From: Chryseobacterium indicum
Lineage (GTDB): Bacteria > Bacteroidota > Bacteroidia > Flavobacteriales > Weeksellaceae
Direction of reading: 5' to 3'
Length of the DNA: 64,000 nucleotides
NCBI RefSeq assembly: GCF_021504595.1
Contig: NZ_JACSGT010000001.1
Location: 1,116,001 to 1,180,000, forward strand
Made by a program: the position numbers and the translations under genes. The notes under the pieces are model-generated. The model saw only the letters and a program-made list of their open reading frames with translations. It made no database searches and had not been told where the DNA came from. The stretch's first letter is position 1. Each line of letters begins with the position of its first letter. Positions 9,018 to 18,019 of the stretch are shown here, in pieces.

Positions 9018-11801
9018 TCAGTTTTTATAGTTGTATTTATACTCCTGTAATGTTTTTCCGGCGGCATCGGTGGTTTTGATCAGCCGGTTGGCAGCGTCAT
9101 ACACATTCACGGTTCTGATCCCGTTGGCTGAAATGGAACTGGTAACTCCCACCATCGGGTCATACGTTGTTGCCGTTACGGTATAGTTCTGCAATGCAGG
9201 ATCTTTACGCAGGTTGTCAAGAGCCGTTACCAGCTGCGGCTCCAGGGCAGGATTGTCACGGTCTGCATTGGAAGCGTTAACGGCAGCCGTTACCGTAGCC
9301 AGTGAAGAGACCTGTGCATACGTGGCTCCGGTAATCACCGCAATCGGCTGGGTCTGGTAATAGCCCCAGATCGTGGTTACCGGGATCCCGTTTTTGCCCG
9401 TGGTCTGCACCAGATTTCCTTTGCTGTCGTACACATCCAGCGTAGAAGCGGTGACCGGGGTCTGGGTCTGCATATTATACGAGATAACCGATGTAGGATA
9501 AAGATGAGAAGCATCATCAAATTTAGTTTCAGCTTTTCCTACCAGCTTTCCGTTCTTTTTGGTAGAGGTTTCCAGAGGGATGTTCACCATATTGGCTGTC
9601 AGAAGTTTCTGTATCCCCTTATCCTCAGGATACAGGAAGGTTTTTTCCACAATGCTTCCGTCGGGAAGGGTTTCTTTGGTATAGGTAACGTTGTTGTACT
9701 TATCCTCGGTATTGGTTTCGGAACTACTTACTAATTTTTTAGATGTTCCCGAAACATAAGTTTCTGTTACTGAACTTTGTTTTGAGATATTAATCTTTTT
9801 AGCATTATTGGTTCCATCCAGAATATTAGCAATAGGAACTTCCTTGAACTGGTATGCTATTTCGGTTTTCTGTAAAGGCAGATTCGCGGCATTAAAATCT
9901 TCTTTCCTTTCAAGAATTCCCATTGTACGCAGATAAGCATCCATTTCATGATCCTTAGACGAATATGAGGGGGTAATTCCCGGGGTTATAGCATAGGGAT
10001 CTTTATAATAATATTTTGAGTAGTTACCATCAATCATGTTGGTTACTTTAATATTCGTATAGCCGATAGGTTTAACCTCTTTTCGGAATTCGTCCATGTA
10101 CGAAATATCCATATTATCATCTAATACTACTCCGCTTGACCGGAGGGCATTGTCGAAAACATTGTATTCATATTTTGTATAGCTCACAGGAGCAGAAGAT
10201 CCGGTATTAAAATTTTTAATGCTTTTAATGCGCAAACCGTGTCCGTAATCATTTTCATCAATACGGTTCTTTTTAAAGGCATACAATTCTATCGTTCCCT
10301 GGCTTTTCCCCTGAAAAGTAAAGGTAAGCGTACCTTCACTTTCAAACTTATACATATTCTGACAGTAGCTTGTATTGTTGGCAGCATCAGGATAATCATA
10401 AGGTTGGGGCTCAACTCCATTTATATAAAGAGTATATGTTGGCGGTGTCCCATGGGGTCCTGAAGGTCCATAAGCAAAAGCTTCCACCTTCACCGCAGCA
10501 ACTTTATAATCACCGGGAACTGTAAAAGGAGCAGGATATTCTCCAGGCTCGGTTCTGTAGGTAATGGTCTGAATTTTTTCGAAAGGGTAGTTATCATAGT
10601 AATTGGATGGAGCAGACGCATCAGCTCCGTGATAAAGGGACTGGGATTCAAATTCATATTCTGTTCTTCCTCCTGAAGGCAGGATAATGCTTTTTAAAGC
10701 ACCAAAGCTACAGACATTTCTATTCCTTCCTTCGGGACTGTGTAATATTCCATTGTCAAAATCACAATATTGAAATGAATTGACATATCCGAAACTGTCA
10801 TAGGTATTATAAAATGGTAATGGGACATCATCATTATATTCAAACCTTGTTTTCTGAATCTGGATATTATTTTTATCAAGATTGATCAATCCTGTTAAAT
10901 TGTCCAGAGGTCTTTCAAAAGCATACTGATTCATGACAGCCCCTCGTGTATCTTTAAGCACAAGCTTATCCAAAATATACCAGTCTCTGTCGCTATTGTC
11001 AGTTAGTAAAGGAGCAGCACCATTGTGTTTGTATATATATTCTATGCTTCCGATACCGTTAACCGTAATTTTTTTGATCTTATTCTGTTGTAAAGTTCCT
11101 GCTGGATAACCTATTTGTTGTGTTCTGGTTTCATATTCAATATTGGCAACTTCATCATTTTTAACATTGAATATTTTGGTGAGTAAAAAACCACTGTTTG
11201 TATATTTTTGATTACTGCTTATCCCTCCGATAATCATTTTATTAATATTCACTTTATCGAATAAATAAGTATTTCCTTTTGTATCTTTAATGGTAAAAGA
11301 CTTTATTTTCCCTTCATTAGTATCTTTAATAAACGTGATCTTATCATTGGCAGGAGAGGTATGTACTGCTTCCAATTCGTGAGAAACACTATCTTCAGTA
11401 ATAAAAAACTTTCCACTTCCTCCCGGATAATTGTAATAATAGACATCAGAAGATGCCGGCTTAAAAGCTGTTGATTTTGTATAATCTTCCGCGATACGGG
11501 TTTTGCTTCTCACAATGCTTCCAACAGTGGAAAGATTCCACCCTTTACCTACATCACTAATCAGGCTGGATGCCGCGAGGCTTTCTGTTGTATAACTTAT
11601 AGACAGGTTAATCCCGACTCCCGTTGTTGGAATATCAAGATTAAAAATCGGAATTCCTATATTGGGAATTCCCTGAAATATATTGGCATCTCCGTTGGTT
11701 ACATAATCGTATTTCTGAAGACCGATCTTTTCCTGCCCTGAAATATGGATATTTCCCAGCATGGCTGCCAAAAATACGGCGCTTACTATTATCTTTCTCA
11801 T
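9018..11801 (-). CDS. SpvB/RHS-type partner protein of the RHS toxin operon
   Basis: 927 aa with a signal peptide (MRKIIVSAVFLAAMLGNIHISG). The N-terminal half has the pattern seen in secreted SpvB-like/RHS proteins of Bacteroidota (NIFQGIPNIGIPIFNLDI, then SDVGKGWNLSTVGSIVRS). The C-terminal part carries YD-type repeats (VYDSKGNLVQTTG, then VYDAANRLIKTTDAAGKTLQ). It ends without a hinge or tip, so it is probably a shell or scaffold companion, not a toxin. It lies between the T9SS-sorted protein (5 bp upstream) and the RHS toxin (2 bp downstream), so the three are co-transcribed. The exact role is inferred. Confidence 0.75.
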   Translation of the reverse strand: MRKIIVSAVFLAAMLGNIHISGQEKIGLQKYDYVTNGDANIFQGIPNIGIPIFNLDIPTTGVGINLSISYTTESLAASSLISDVGKGWNLSTVGSIVRSKTRIAEDYTKSTAFKPASSDVYYYNYPGGSGKFFITEDSVSHELEAVHTSPANDKITFIKDTNEGKIKSFTIKDTKGNTYLFDKVNINKMIIGGISSNQKYTNSGFLLTKIFNVKNDEVANIEYETRTQQIGYPAGTLQQNKIKKITVNGIGSIEYIYKHNGAAPLLTDNSDRDWYILDKLVLKDTRGAVMNQYAFERPLDNLTGLINLDKNNIQIQKTRFEYNDDVPLPFYNTYDSFGYVNSFQYCDFDNGILHSPEGRNRNVCSFGALKSIILPSGGRTEYEFESQSLYHGADASAPSNYYDNYPFEKIQTITYRTEPGEYPAPFTVPGDYKVAAVKVEAFAYGPSGPHGTPPTYTLYINGVEPQPYDYPDAANNTSYCQNMYKFESEGTLTFTFQGKSQGTIELYAFKKNRIDENDYGHGLRIKSIKNFNTGSSAPVSYTKYEYNVFDNALRSSGVVLDDNMDISYMDEFRKEVKPIGYTNIKVTNMIDGNYSKYYYKDPYAITPGITPSYSSKDHEMDAYLRTMGILERKEDFNAANLPLQKTEIAYQFKEVPIANILDGTNNAKKINISKQSSVTETYVSGTSKKLVSSSETNTEDKYNNVTYTKETLPDGSIVEKTFLYPEDKGIQKLLTANMVNIPLETSTKKNGKLVGKAETKFDDASHLYPTSVISYNMQTQTPVTASTLDVYDSKGNLVQTTGKNGIPVTTIWGYYQTQPIAVITGATYAQVSSLATVTAAVNASNADRDNPALEPQLVTALDNLRKDPALQNYTVTATTYDPMVGVTSSISANGIRTVNVYDAANRLIKTTDAAGKTLQEYKYNYKN

Positions 11802-11806
11802 TTTTC

Positions 11807-13447
11807 TTATTTTTTAATCAATTTGGCATTCGCCGTTTTGTCATTGGTTTTCACTACTACCAGATACGCCCCCTGAATCAGCGGCTGGGTATTGATCTTG
11901 GTGACCTTATTTTTTGTTTTTACCGTTTCAAGCTTTCTTCCACCCATATCATACACCGCAATCTCCGCTTCAAACGCGCCTTCTCTCAAGCCCTCAAACC
12001 CAAGCTCCACATACACATAATCCGTTACCGGGTTCGGGTAGATCCTGATGTCCTGCTTTTCGATCAGCTGGTCAACCTGTTTGTCACCCAGCTTTACGAT
12101 CTTCCAGTTTTCTTTTCCCAGCTCCTCTGCGCTGGTTCCTGCGAGTACAATCGATCCGTCACGGTTCAGCTTAATATCAGATAATCTCTCTTCTTTTTTT
12201 CTGGATTCTCCTTTCACGTGCTTTCTCCACTGCTCGTTTCCGTTCTGGTCGAGATACAGCATCCAGAAAGTCTCATCATCATTTTCAATCCTGCCTTCCG
12301 CCTGTGTGTAACCGCCCAAGAGAATTCCCTTAGACTTCCCGCTTCCGTCTTCCTGCTTCCCGGCAATGATACTCATCCCCATCAGAACATCGCGGTTCTT
12401 GAAGCTGTAGGATTTCTGCCAGAGTTCTTCGCCCCTTTCATCAATGGAGAGTAACCAAAGGTCGGTTCCTTCTTCAATACCAACGGATTTGTTTCCCGAT
12501 CTTTCCGATCTGGATTCCCCTCCGATCAGGTAGCCTGTTGAAGTAAGGGCCAGTGTTCTTAGATGATCATCGCCCTTTCCTCCGAAATTCTTTTCCCATT
12601 CCACTTTTCCGTCTTTCGAAAGTTTCACGATCCAGTAATCGCCTTCGCCAAAATTTTCTGTCTGCTTGGCTTTACTTCCAGCCTCTGCCTTCCCGCTTCC
12701 TGCCAAAGCCCCGCTTCTCGAATATATCCCTAACAAGGCTCCCCCGTCTTTGGTGGGAATCATTTTTTCCACTTCATCCAGACCTTTACCTCCTAATACC
12801 AATTGGGATAATTCCTTCCCGTTTTTATCCAGCCGTACCACCAGAACATCTTTGGAGCCATAACCCATCATTTTCGCATCCTGAGCCTGTTTACCCTGAG
12901 CGGAGCCGAAGGGAAGGGTTGTATTTCCTGCTACAAAGAATCCCATATCCGTGGTCTGAATCACCGCCCGTGCTTCTTCATCCGCAGCTCTGCCTATGGT
13001 TTTCTGCCATAATTCATCCCCAAATTCGTTGATTCTGATCAGCCAGAAATCCGATCCGCCTTTGGAATCGTCTTTTTTATCCAGCCCTTTCCCTGAATAG
13101 CTGGAACCCGCCAGAAGAAATCCTCCTTCCTGCGTATTCACCGTTGCCGACAAAAAGTCATGGTTTTTCCCTGAGAAATATTTTTCCCAGACCTCTTCGC
13201 CCTGCTGGTTAAGTTTTACCAGATGGAAATCGTAACCGTTGTTCTGCTTTTTGTTGTCAGATGCTGGTTGATTGTTGTCAGGATGGATGCTGCTTCCGGT
13301 AATTAGATATTGCTGATCGATGGTCGTGGTGACCTGTGAGAGAAAGTCCTGCGTAGAAGACCGGATGTCTTTCTGCCACACCACTTCCTGGGCATATACC
13401 CCCAGAATGCTGCACAGAGTGAACACACTCATGCTGAGTTTTTTCAT
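11807..13447 (-). CDS. T9SS type A sorting-domain protein with propeller-like repeats
   Basis: 546 aa. A signal peptide (to about residue 19, GVYAQ) precedes repeated blocks of the form 'GGxDFWLIRINEFGDELWQK' spaced about 55-60 residues apart, as in delta-60/PQQ-like beta-propellers. The C-terminal ~80 residues (IRIYPNPVTDYVYVEL, ending NAKLIKK) are a type A T9SS sorting domain, so the protein should be exported across the outer membrane by type IX secretion. It is the first gene of the operon and may link the RHS proteins to that route; this is inference. An in-frame copy of a repeat found in nearby intergenic DNA lies at 12896-12911 (residues PFGSAQG). Confidence 0.85.
   Translation of the reverse strand: MKKLSMSVFTLCSILGVYAQEVVWQKDIRSSTQDFLSQVTTTIDQQYLITGSSIHPDNNQPASDNKKQNNGYDFHLVKLNQQGEEVWEKYFSGKNHDFLSATVNTQEGGFLLAGSSYSGKGLDKKDDSKGGSDFWLIRINEFGDELWQKTIGRAADEEARAVIQTTDMGFFVAGNTTLPFGSAQGKQAQDAKMMGYGSKDVLVVRLDKNGKELSQLVLGGKGLDEVEKMIPTKDGGALLGIYSRSGALAGSGKAEAGSKAKQTENFGEGDYWIVKLSKDGKVEWEKNFGGKGDDHLRTLALTSTGYLIGGESRSERSGNKSVGIEEGTDLWLLSIDERGEELWQKSYSFKNRDVLMGMSIIAGKQEDGSGKSKGILLGGYTQAEGRIENDDETFWMLYLDQNGNEQWRKHVKGESRKKEERLSDIKLNRDGSIVLAGTSAEELGKENWKIVKLGDKQVDQLIEKQDIRIYPNPVTDYVYVELGFEGLREGAFEAEIAVYDMGGRKLETVKTKNKVTKINTQPLIQGAYLVVVKTNDKTANAKLIKK
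12896..12911. repeat. Copy of the intergenic CTTCGGCTCCGCTCAG repeat inside a coding region
   Basis: The 16 bases here equal the core of the repeat that appears many times between 13.8 and 17.8 kb. They are translated in frame as part of PFGSAQG in a surface-loop-like stretch of the T9SS protein. Confidence 0.6.
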
Positions 13448-13663
13448 AGTGTAATTTTAACGTTATTGTAAAGGTGAAATTAAGAATAGAACGGGTTAAA
13501 AAAATAAGGAAACCCGCATTCTTGAAAAATTATTACAGATAGAATCTGTTCGAAAATCTTTTTTTGTATTCATGGTCTTTGTTTTTTTATCGGCTTTTGA
13601 CAGCCTGTTTTAGTTTTTTTTAAAATCAGAATGGTAAAAAGCTGTTAGTCTTTTTATCTTCTG

Positions 13664-13699
13664 CAAAGTTACACCCCTGTAACGACAAAAGGTGTCGTT
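13664..13699 (-). promoter_or_regulatory. Probable promoter and inverted repeat of the RHS operon
   Basis: On the minus strand TAACTTTG (13664-13671) fits the Bacteroidota -7 box TAnnTTTG. Just upstream AACGAC and GTCGTT (13681-13686 and 13694-13699) form an inverted repeat that overlaps where the -33 element would be, so a regulator or hairpin could act here. This leaves a leader of about 200 nt before the ATG at 13447. Confidence 0.45.
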
Positions 13700-13842
13700 T
13701 TATTTTAAAGATGCAAAAATTTTTAAAAAGGTTGGAAATTAATCAAAAAAAAAGAAAGCGTGGAGCTTCCCATTTTCCCGTTACAATCCGGAAACGAAAT
13801 TAGACAAAATATTTTTCAACGCAAAGTTTATTTACTGTGCGC

Positions 13843-13990
13843 TTCGGCTCCGCTCAGCGCACGGTGGTGGGTGTATTTACAATGATCTGTTTAAAATGGA
13901 GTGGTAATGAAGTACGCTCTGCAGAGTCGAAGCGGAAAATATCCGCCTTAAAATTTTATCGTAGATAAAATCTTTGCGCCTTAATACATA
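13843..13990. repeat. CTTCGGCTCCGCTCAG-type repeat plus 'TTTATCGGAGATAAAAT'-type block
   Basis: A CTTCGGCTCCGCTCAGC motif, a spacer ending in TTTAAAATGGAGTGG, then a partial reverse motif (GTCGAAGCGG) and a block containing TTTATCGTAGATAAAATC. The same composite recurs near 14.5, 16.9, 17.2 and 17.5 kb. No gene is seen between 13450 and 15198. Confidence 0.7.
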
Positions 13991-14000
13991 GAGCATGAAG

Positions 14001-14206
14001 TTGTTTAAAGTAAAAGATTTTGCTCCTTTAGGAGCAGAATCTGTGTAGAAATAAGAATAAATCCGTCAGTCAATCCATAGGATTGATATCTATACTGCGA
14101 TAAATTTTCTAAAGATAGCGTTCCTACGGAACGCAGAACGCCTTGCGAATATGGTGTCTGCACAGATAAAACTCTATAGAGTTTTCTACCATTTTACTTT
14201 AAACAA
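14001..14206. repeat. Four-hairpin repeat element, copy 1
   Basis: A 206-bp element bounded by perfect 15-bp inverted repeats (TTGTTTAAAGTAAAA and its complement). Inside are four perfect hairpins at a spacing of about 49 bp: GCTCC/GGAGC at 14022, CAATCC/GGATTG at 14071, GCGTTCC/GGAACGC at 14118 and AAAACTC/GAGTTTT at 14168, each with a 3-4 nt loop. Further copies lie at 14591-14794 and 42101-42297. It codes for nothing obvious. It could be a non-autonomous mobile element or a REP cluster. Confidence 0.75.
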
Positions 14207-14254
14207 CTTTGATGTTAGAAATCCTGCGCCTTTGCGATTGTAAACAATTTTGGG

Positions 14255-14490
14255 GAGGGTTATTCAGGATGATGTGTGCTTCGGCTGCGCTCAGCGTACG
14301 GCGGTGGGTTTGTGTTACAATGATTTGTTTAAAATGGAGTGGCAATGAAGTGTGCTTCGGCTCCGCTCAGCATACGGTGGCGGGTTTGTGTTACAATGAT
14401 TTGTTTAAAATGGGGTGACAATGATGTGCGCTTCGGCTCCGCTCAGCCCACGGTGGCGGGTTTGTGTTACAATGATCTGTTGAAATTGAT
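14255..14490. repeat. Tandem ~75-bp repeats carrying CTTCGGCTCCGCTCAGC
   Basis: Three consecutive units contain an ATGATTTGTTTAAAATGG-like box followed by CTTCGGCTCCGCTCAGC and GGTGGCGGGTTTGTG. The CTTCGGCT/AGCCGAAG motif occurs in both orientations across 13.8-17.8 kb, so it can form long-range stems. Confidence 0.7.
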
Positions 14491-14590
14491 GTAGTAATGA
14501 TGTACGCATTGCAGAGCCGAAGCGGAAAATATCCGTATTATATTTTATCGGAGATAAAATCCTTGCGCCTTAATACATAGAGTATGAAGA

Positions 14591-14794
14591 TGTTTAAAGT
14601 AAAAGAATTTGCTCCTTTAGGAGCAGAATCTGTGTAGAAATAAGAATAAATCCGTCAGTCAATCCATAGGATTGATATCTTAAATACGATACATTTTCTA
14701 AAGATAGCGTTCCTACGGAACGCAGAACACCTTGTGAATATAGTGTCTGCACAGATAAAACTCTATAGGGTTTTCTGCCATTTTACTTTAAACA
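14591..14794. repeat. Four-hairpin repeat element, copy 2
   Basis: Same architecture as 14001-14206, with TGTTTAAAG/CTTTAAACA ends and the same four hairpins. In the last hairpin one A-to-G change (GGGTTTT arm) keeps pairing through a G-T wobble. Confidence 0.75.
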
Positions 14795-14859
14795 ACTTTG
14801 ATGTTAAAAATCTTGCGTCCTTGCGATTGTAAACAATTTTGGGGAGGGTTGTTCAGGAT

Positions 14860-14965
14860 GATGTGTGCTTCGGCTCCGCTCAGCGCAAGGTGGTGGGTTT
14901 GTGTTACAATAATTTGTTTAAAATAGTGTGGCGTTGATATATGCTGAGCGGAGCCGAAGTGTATC
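14860..14965. repeat. CTTCGGCTCCGCTCAG repeat pair in opposite orientations
   Basis: CTTCGGCTCCGCTCAGC near 14867 is followed about 60 bp later by GCTGAGCGGAGCCGAAG, which makes an inverted pair. Confidence 0.65.
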
Positions 14966-15225
14966 TTTATTCACTTTGAAAATCATAAAAAACATTAAAA
15001 ATTTTTTCCGGTGAACAGCATTCATTTTTACAGGAAATTTTATCCCTCTGATTCCGGATAACCAAAATTTTAACAAATAATTTTCAGAGTTTTTATTAAA
15101 GGAATGAATTTCTGCATTGTAGAGTTTTCCCCGCTTCTGCCTTTAGGAGGCGGGATACGCAATATTTTATATTTCCTCTACGTTTGAAATAAAAATTAAT
15201 GCCATCATTTCTTAAAGAGCACAAT

Positions 15226-15492
15226 ATGAAAAAGAAATTTAGCAATCCTCCGTTGTATGATGAGGAGACCATGCATACCATTCTGGATATCTTTTCCGGA
15301 ATTCTGGAAACTCTTGAAAAAAAGCAGATCGGCGATTTGCAGTATTATGACAGTGCCGATGTAAAAAGGCTGCTGAAGATCAGTGACAGTACCTTATTCA
15401 GAATCCGGAAATCACAGAATATTCCGCATGTAAAGATCGGAAAGAAGATATATTATCCCAAATGGTTTTTTAATACTGCCCTCAAAAAATGA
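15226..15492 (+). CDS. Helix-turn-helix (excisionase/MerR-type) DNA-binding protein
   Basis: About 88 aa from the ATG at 15226 (MKKKFSNPPLYDEE); an in-frame ATG at 15199 would add nine residues. The C-terminal half (YYDSADVKRLLKISDSTLFR, then KIGKKIYYPKWFF) is the HTH_17 type found in many Bacteroidota small regulators and element excisionases. It is likely a DNA-binding regulator. It is alone in a 4.5-kb repeat field, with no recognisable integrase beside it, so it may be a leftover of a mobile element. Confidence 0.75.
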   Translation: MKKKFSNPPLYDEETMHTILDIFSGILETLEKKQIGDLQYYDSADVKRLLKISDSTLFRIRKSQNIPHVKIGKKIYYPKWFFNTALKK

Positions 15493-15504
15493 GGGTATTT
15501 TTTA
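15478..15504 (+). terminator. Terminator overlapping the stop of the HTH gene
   Basis: CCCTC (15479-15483) pairs with GAGGG (15491-15495) and is followed by a T run. The stop codon lies in the loop/stem. Confidence 0.7.
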
Positions 15505-15569
15505 TGCTTTTCGTGGACGGGATGAAGTCCCGGATTCTGCTGAATGAGCCGGGTATTGGGCTGGTCATT

Positions 15570-16330
15570 CCTCTGTCATCCTGAGCGCGAAGCAGCCGAA
15601 GGATCTATTCTTATCACAATAATCTGTTGTTTTGATTGTCGTGCGCAACTGCTTCACGCAGATTGTGGAGATTGCGCAGATGTACAATGTAACTTCTTAA
15701 GTTACTTTCTGCGCTGTCATCCTGAGCGCGAAGCAGTCGAAGGATCTTTTTTCTTATCACAATGATCTGTTGTTTTGATTGTCATGCGCAACTGCTTTAC
15801 GCAGATTGTGGAGATTGCGCAGATGTACAATGTAACTTCTTAAGTTACTTTCAAAGTATACTAAGCAGCCGAAGGATCTTTTTTTATAACAATAAATAAT
15901 TGTCAAACGCTTTCAATAGCATACTCTAAAATCAATGACTTTCTGCGCTGTCATCCTGAGCGCGAAGCAGCCGAAGGATCTTTTTTATCACAATAATCTG
16001 TTGTTTTGATTTTTGTGCGCAATTGCTTCATGCAGATTGTGGAGATTACGCAGATACAATGTAACTTCTTAAGCTACTTTCTGTGCTGTCATCCTGAGCG
16101 CGAAGCAGTCGAAGGATCTCTTCTTGTCACAATGATCTTTTGTTTTGATTGTCGTGCGCAATTACTTCACGCAGATTGTGGAGATTACGCAGATGTACAA
16201 TGTAATTTCTTAAGTTACTTTCTGCGCTGTCATCCTGAGCGCGAAGCAGCCGAAGGATCTTTTTTATCACAATAATCTGTTGTTTTGATTTTTGTGCGCA
16301 ATTGCTTCATGCAGATTGTGGAGATTATGC
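15570..16330. repeat. Tandem ~140-bp repeats with CATCCTGAGCGCGAAGCAG core
   Basis: Several units combine CTGTCATCCTGAGCGCGAAG, a GAAGGATC box, a CAATNATCTGTTGTTTTGAT stretch and an ACGCAGATTGTGGAGATT stretch. Clear starts lie near 15574, 15715, 15949, 16087 and 16228, with a decayed copy near 15860 and two more partial copies near 16680 and 16787. Short ORFs over this stretch are translations of the repeat, not genes. Confidence 0.75.
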
Positions 16331-16370
16331 AGATGTACAATGTAACTGCTTAAGTTACTTTCTAAATATA

Positions 16371-16587
16371 AAACTTGTTTAAACTAATTTCAGAATTAAC
16401 CGCAAAAGGGACAAAAGATAATGTTAAAGCGAATTTCCAGGATAATCAAAGCGCTCAAAAGAATAAAAATCAAAGATTTTTAAAAACTATTGTGAGCTTT
16501 TTCATTGATAATGATCAACTTTTAAATAAAAAATTTAGTAGATCTTTTTGTTACTTTTGCGGTTAAATAAAAGTTTAAACAGACTTA
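16371..16587. mobile_element. MITE-like element with ends resembling the IS at 44530-45428
   Basis: The ends AAACTTGTTTAAACT and AAGTTTAAACAGACTT form imperfect terminal inverted repeats and resemble the IS5-type element's ends (AAACCTGTTTAAACTTTT). Inside, TTAACCGCAAAAG near 16397 is mirrored by CTTTTGCGGTTAA at about 16554-16566. At 217 bp with no plausible gene, it may be a non-autonomous derivative moved by an IS of this type; this is inference from end similarity. Confidence 0.5.
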
Positions 16588-16669
16588 TAGTAAACAGCTG
16601 AATGATCTTTTTATTACAATAAATAATTGTCTAACGCTTTCAATTCAATATCATACTTTAAAATCAATG

Positions 16670-17780
16670 ACTTTCTGCGCTGTCATCCTGAGCGCAAAGC
16701 TGCCGAAGGATTTCTTTTTATTACAATAAATAATTGTCTAACGCTTTCAATTCAATAGCATACTCTAAAATCAATGATTTTCTGCGCTGTCATCCTGAGC
16801 GCGAAGCAGTCGAAGGATCTTCTTTTACCACAATGATTTGTTTAAAATGGCGTAGCAGTGATGTGCGCTTCGACTCCGCTCAGCACACGGCGGTGGGTAT
16901 CGTTGACAATGATTTGTTTAAAATGGATTGGCAATGAAGTACGCTGAGCGGAGCCGAAGCGAAAAATATCCGTATTACATTTTATCGGAGATAAAATCTT
17001 TGCGCCTTAATACATAGAGCTTGTTAGAAGTCTTGCGTCCTTGCGATTGTAAACAATTTTGGGAAGGGTTGTTCAGGATGATGTGCGCTTCGGCTACGCT
17101 CAGCATACGATGGCGGGGGTTGATTTACAATGATTTGTTCAATGGAATTGCAGCACCGTAGGCTGAGCGGAGCCGAAGCCTACGGTGGCAGGTTTGCATT
17201 ACAATGATTTGTTTAAAATGGATTAGCAATGAAGTACGCTGAGCGGAGCCGAAGCGAAAAATATCCGTATTACATTTTATCGGAGATAAAATCTTTGCGC
17301 CTTAATGCATAGAGCATTTTAGAAATCTTGCGCCTTTGCGGTTTTAAACAATTTTTGGGAGGGTTGTTCAGGATGATGTGCGCTTCGGCTCCGCTCAGCG
17401 TACGGTGGCGGGTGTTGGTACAATGATTTGTTTAAAATGGAGTGGCGTTGATGTGCGCTTCGGCTCCGCTCAGCCCACGGTGGATAGTTTGGTTTACAAT
17501 GATTTATTTAAAATGGAGTTGCACTTAAGTACGCTGAGCGGAGCCGAAGCGAAAAATATCCGTATTACATTTTATCGGAGATAAAATCTTTGCGCCTTAA
17601 TACATAGAGCATGTTAAAAAATATTGCGTCTTTGCGGGTTTAAACAACTTTAAGAATTATTATTTACGATGATGTGCGCTTCAGCTCCGCTCAGCGCACG
17701 ATGGAGGGTTTGGTTTACAATGATTTGTTTAAAATGGAATGACATGAAGTACGCTGAGCGGAGCCGAAGCGTACAATTAA
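16670..17780. repeat. Mosaic of CATCCTGAGCGC and CTTCGGCTCCGCTCAGC repeats
   Basis: A roughly 1.1-kb stretch made of further copies of the two repeat families, with the 'TTTATCGGAGATAAAATC' block near 16980, 17276 and 17573. The CTTCGGCT motif occurs in both orientations about every 75 bp. No convincing gene is present. Confidence 0.7.
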
Positions 17781-17908
17781 GCAGAAACTTTTATAAAATC
17801 CTCCCGAAATCCTTCGGCTGTTGTTCGGTATTTCTTCGGAAAAAATCCCATTTTTCCGAAGCCGATCCGAAGAAGACCCGAACATGATCCGAAGAAATGG
17901 GTTTTCAA

Positions 17909-17948
17909 ACCGGTCAAAACCGGTCAAAAGCAGTCAAAACCGGTCATC
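17909..17948. repeat. Four 10-bp iterons upstream of the DUF6266 gene
   Basis: ACCGGTCAAA at 17909, ACCGGTCAAA at 17919, AGCAGTCAAA at 17929 and ACCGGTCATC at 17939 are exactly phased at 10 bp. This suggests a protein-binding array on one DNA face. They end 71 bp before the ATG at 18020. Confidence 0.7.
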
Positions 17949-18019
17949 TTTTTCACAGGTGCCTGAAATTGGAAAATTCTGTAATACCTTCGTTCTGTTA
18001 ACCAATAAAAATGCACAAA

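Noticed and set aside
12553..13032. Pro-rich plus-strand frames opposite the T9SS gene
   Set aside because: They are complements of the beta-propeller coding sequence with no start signal or family.
15544..16937. Several 60-90-codon frames in the repeat field
   Set aside because: All are translations of the CATCCTGAGCGCGAAGCAG and CTTCGGCTCCGCTCAGC repeats.
13843..17780. Possible CRISPR or origin-like iteron array
   Set aside because: Units are mosaics of palindromic repeats in both orientations without uniform spacers, and no dnaA or rep gene is present.
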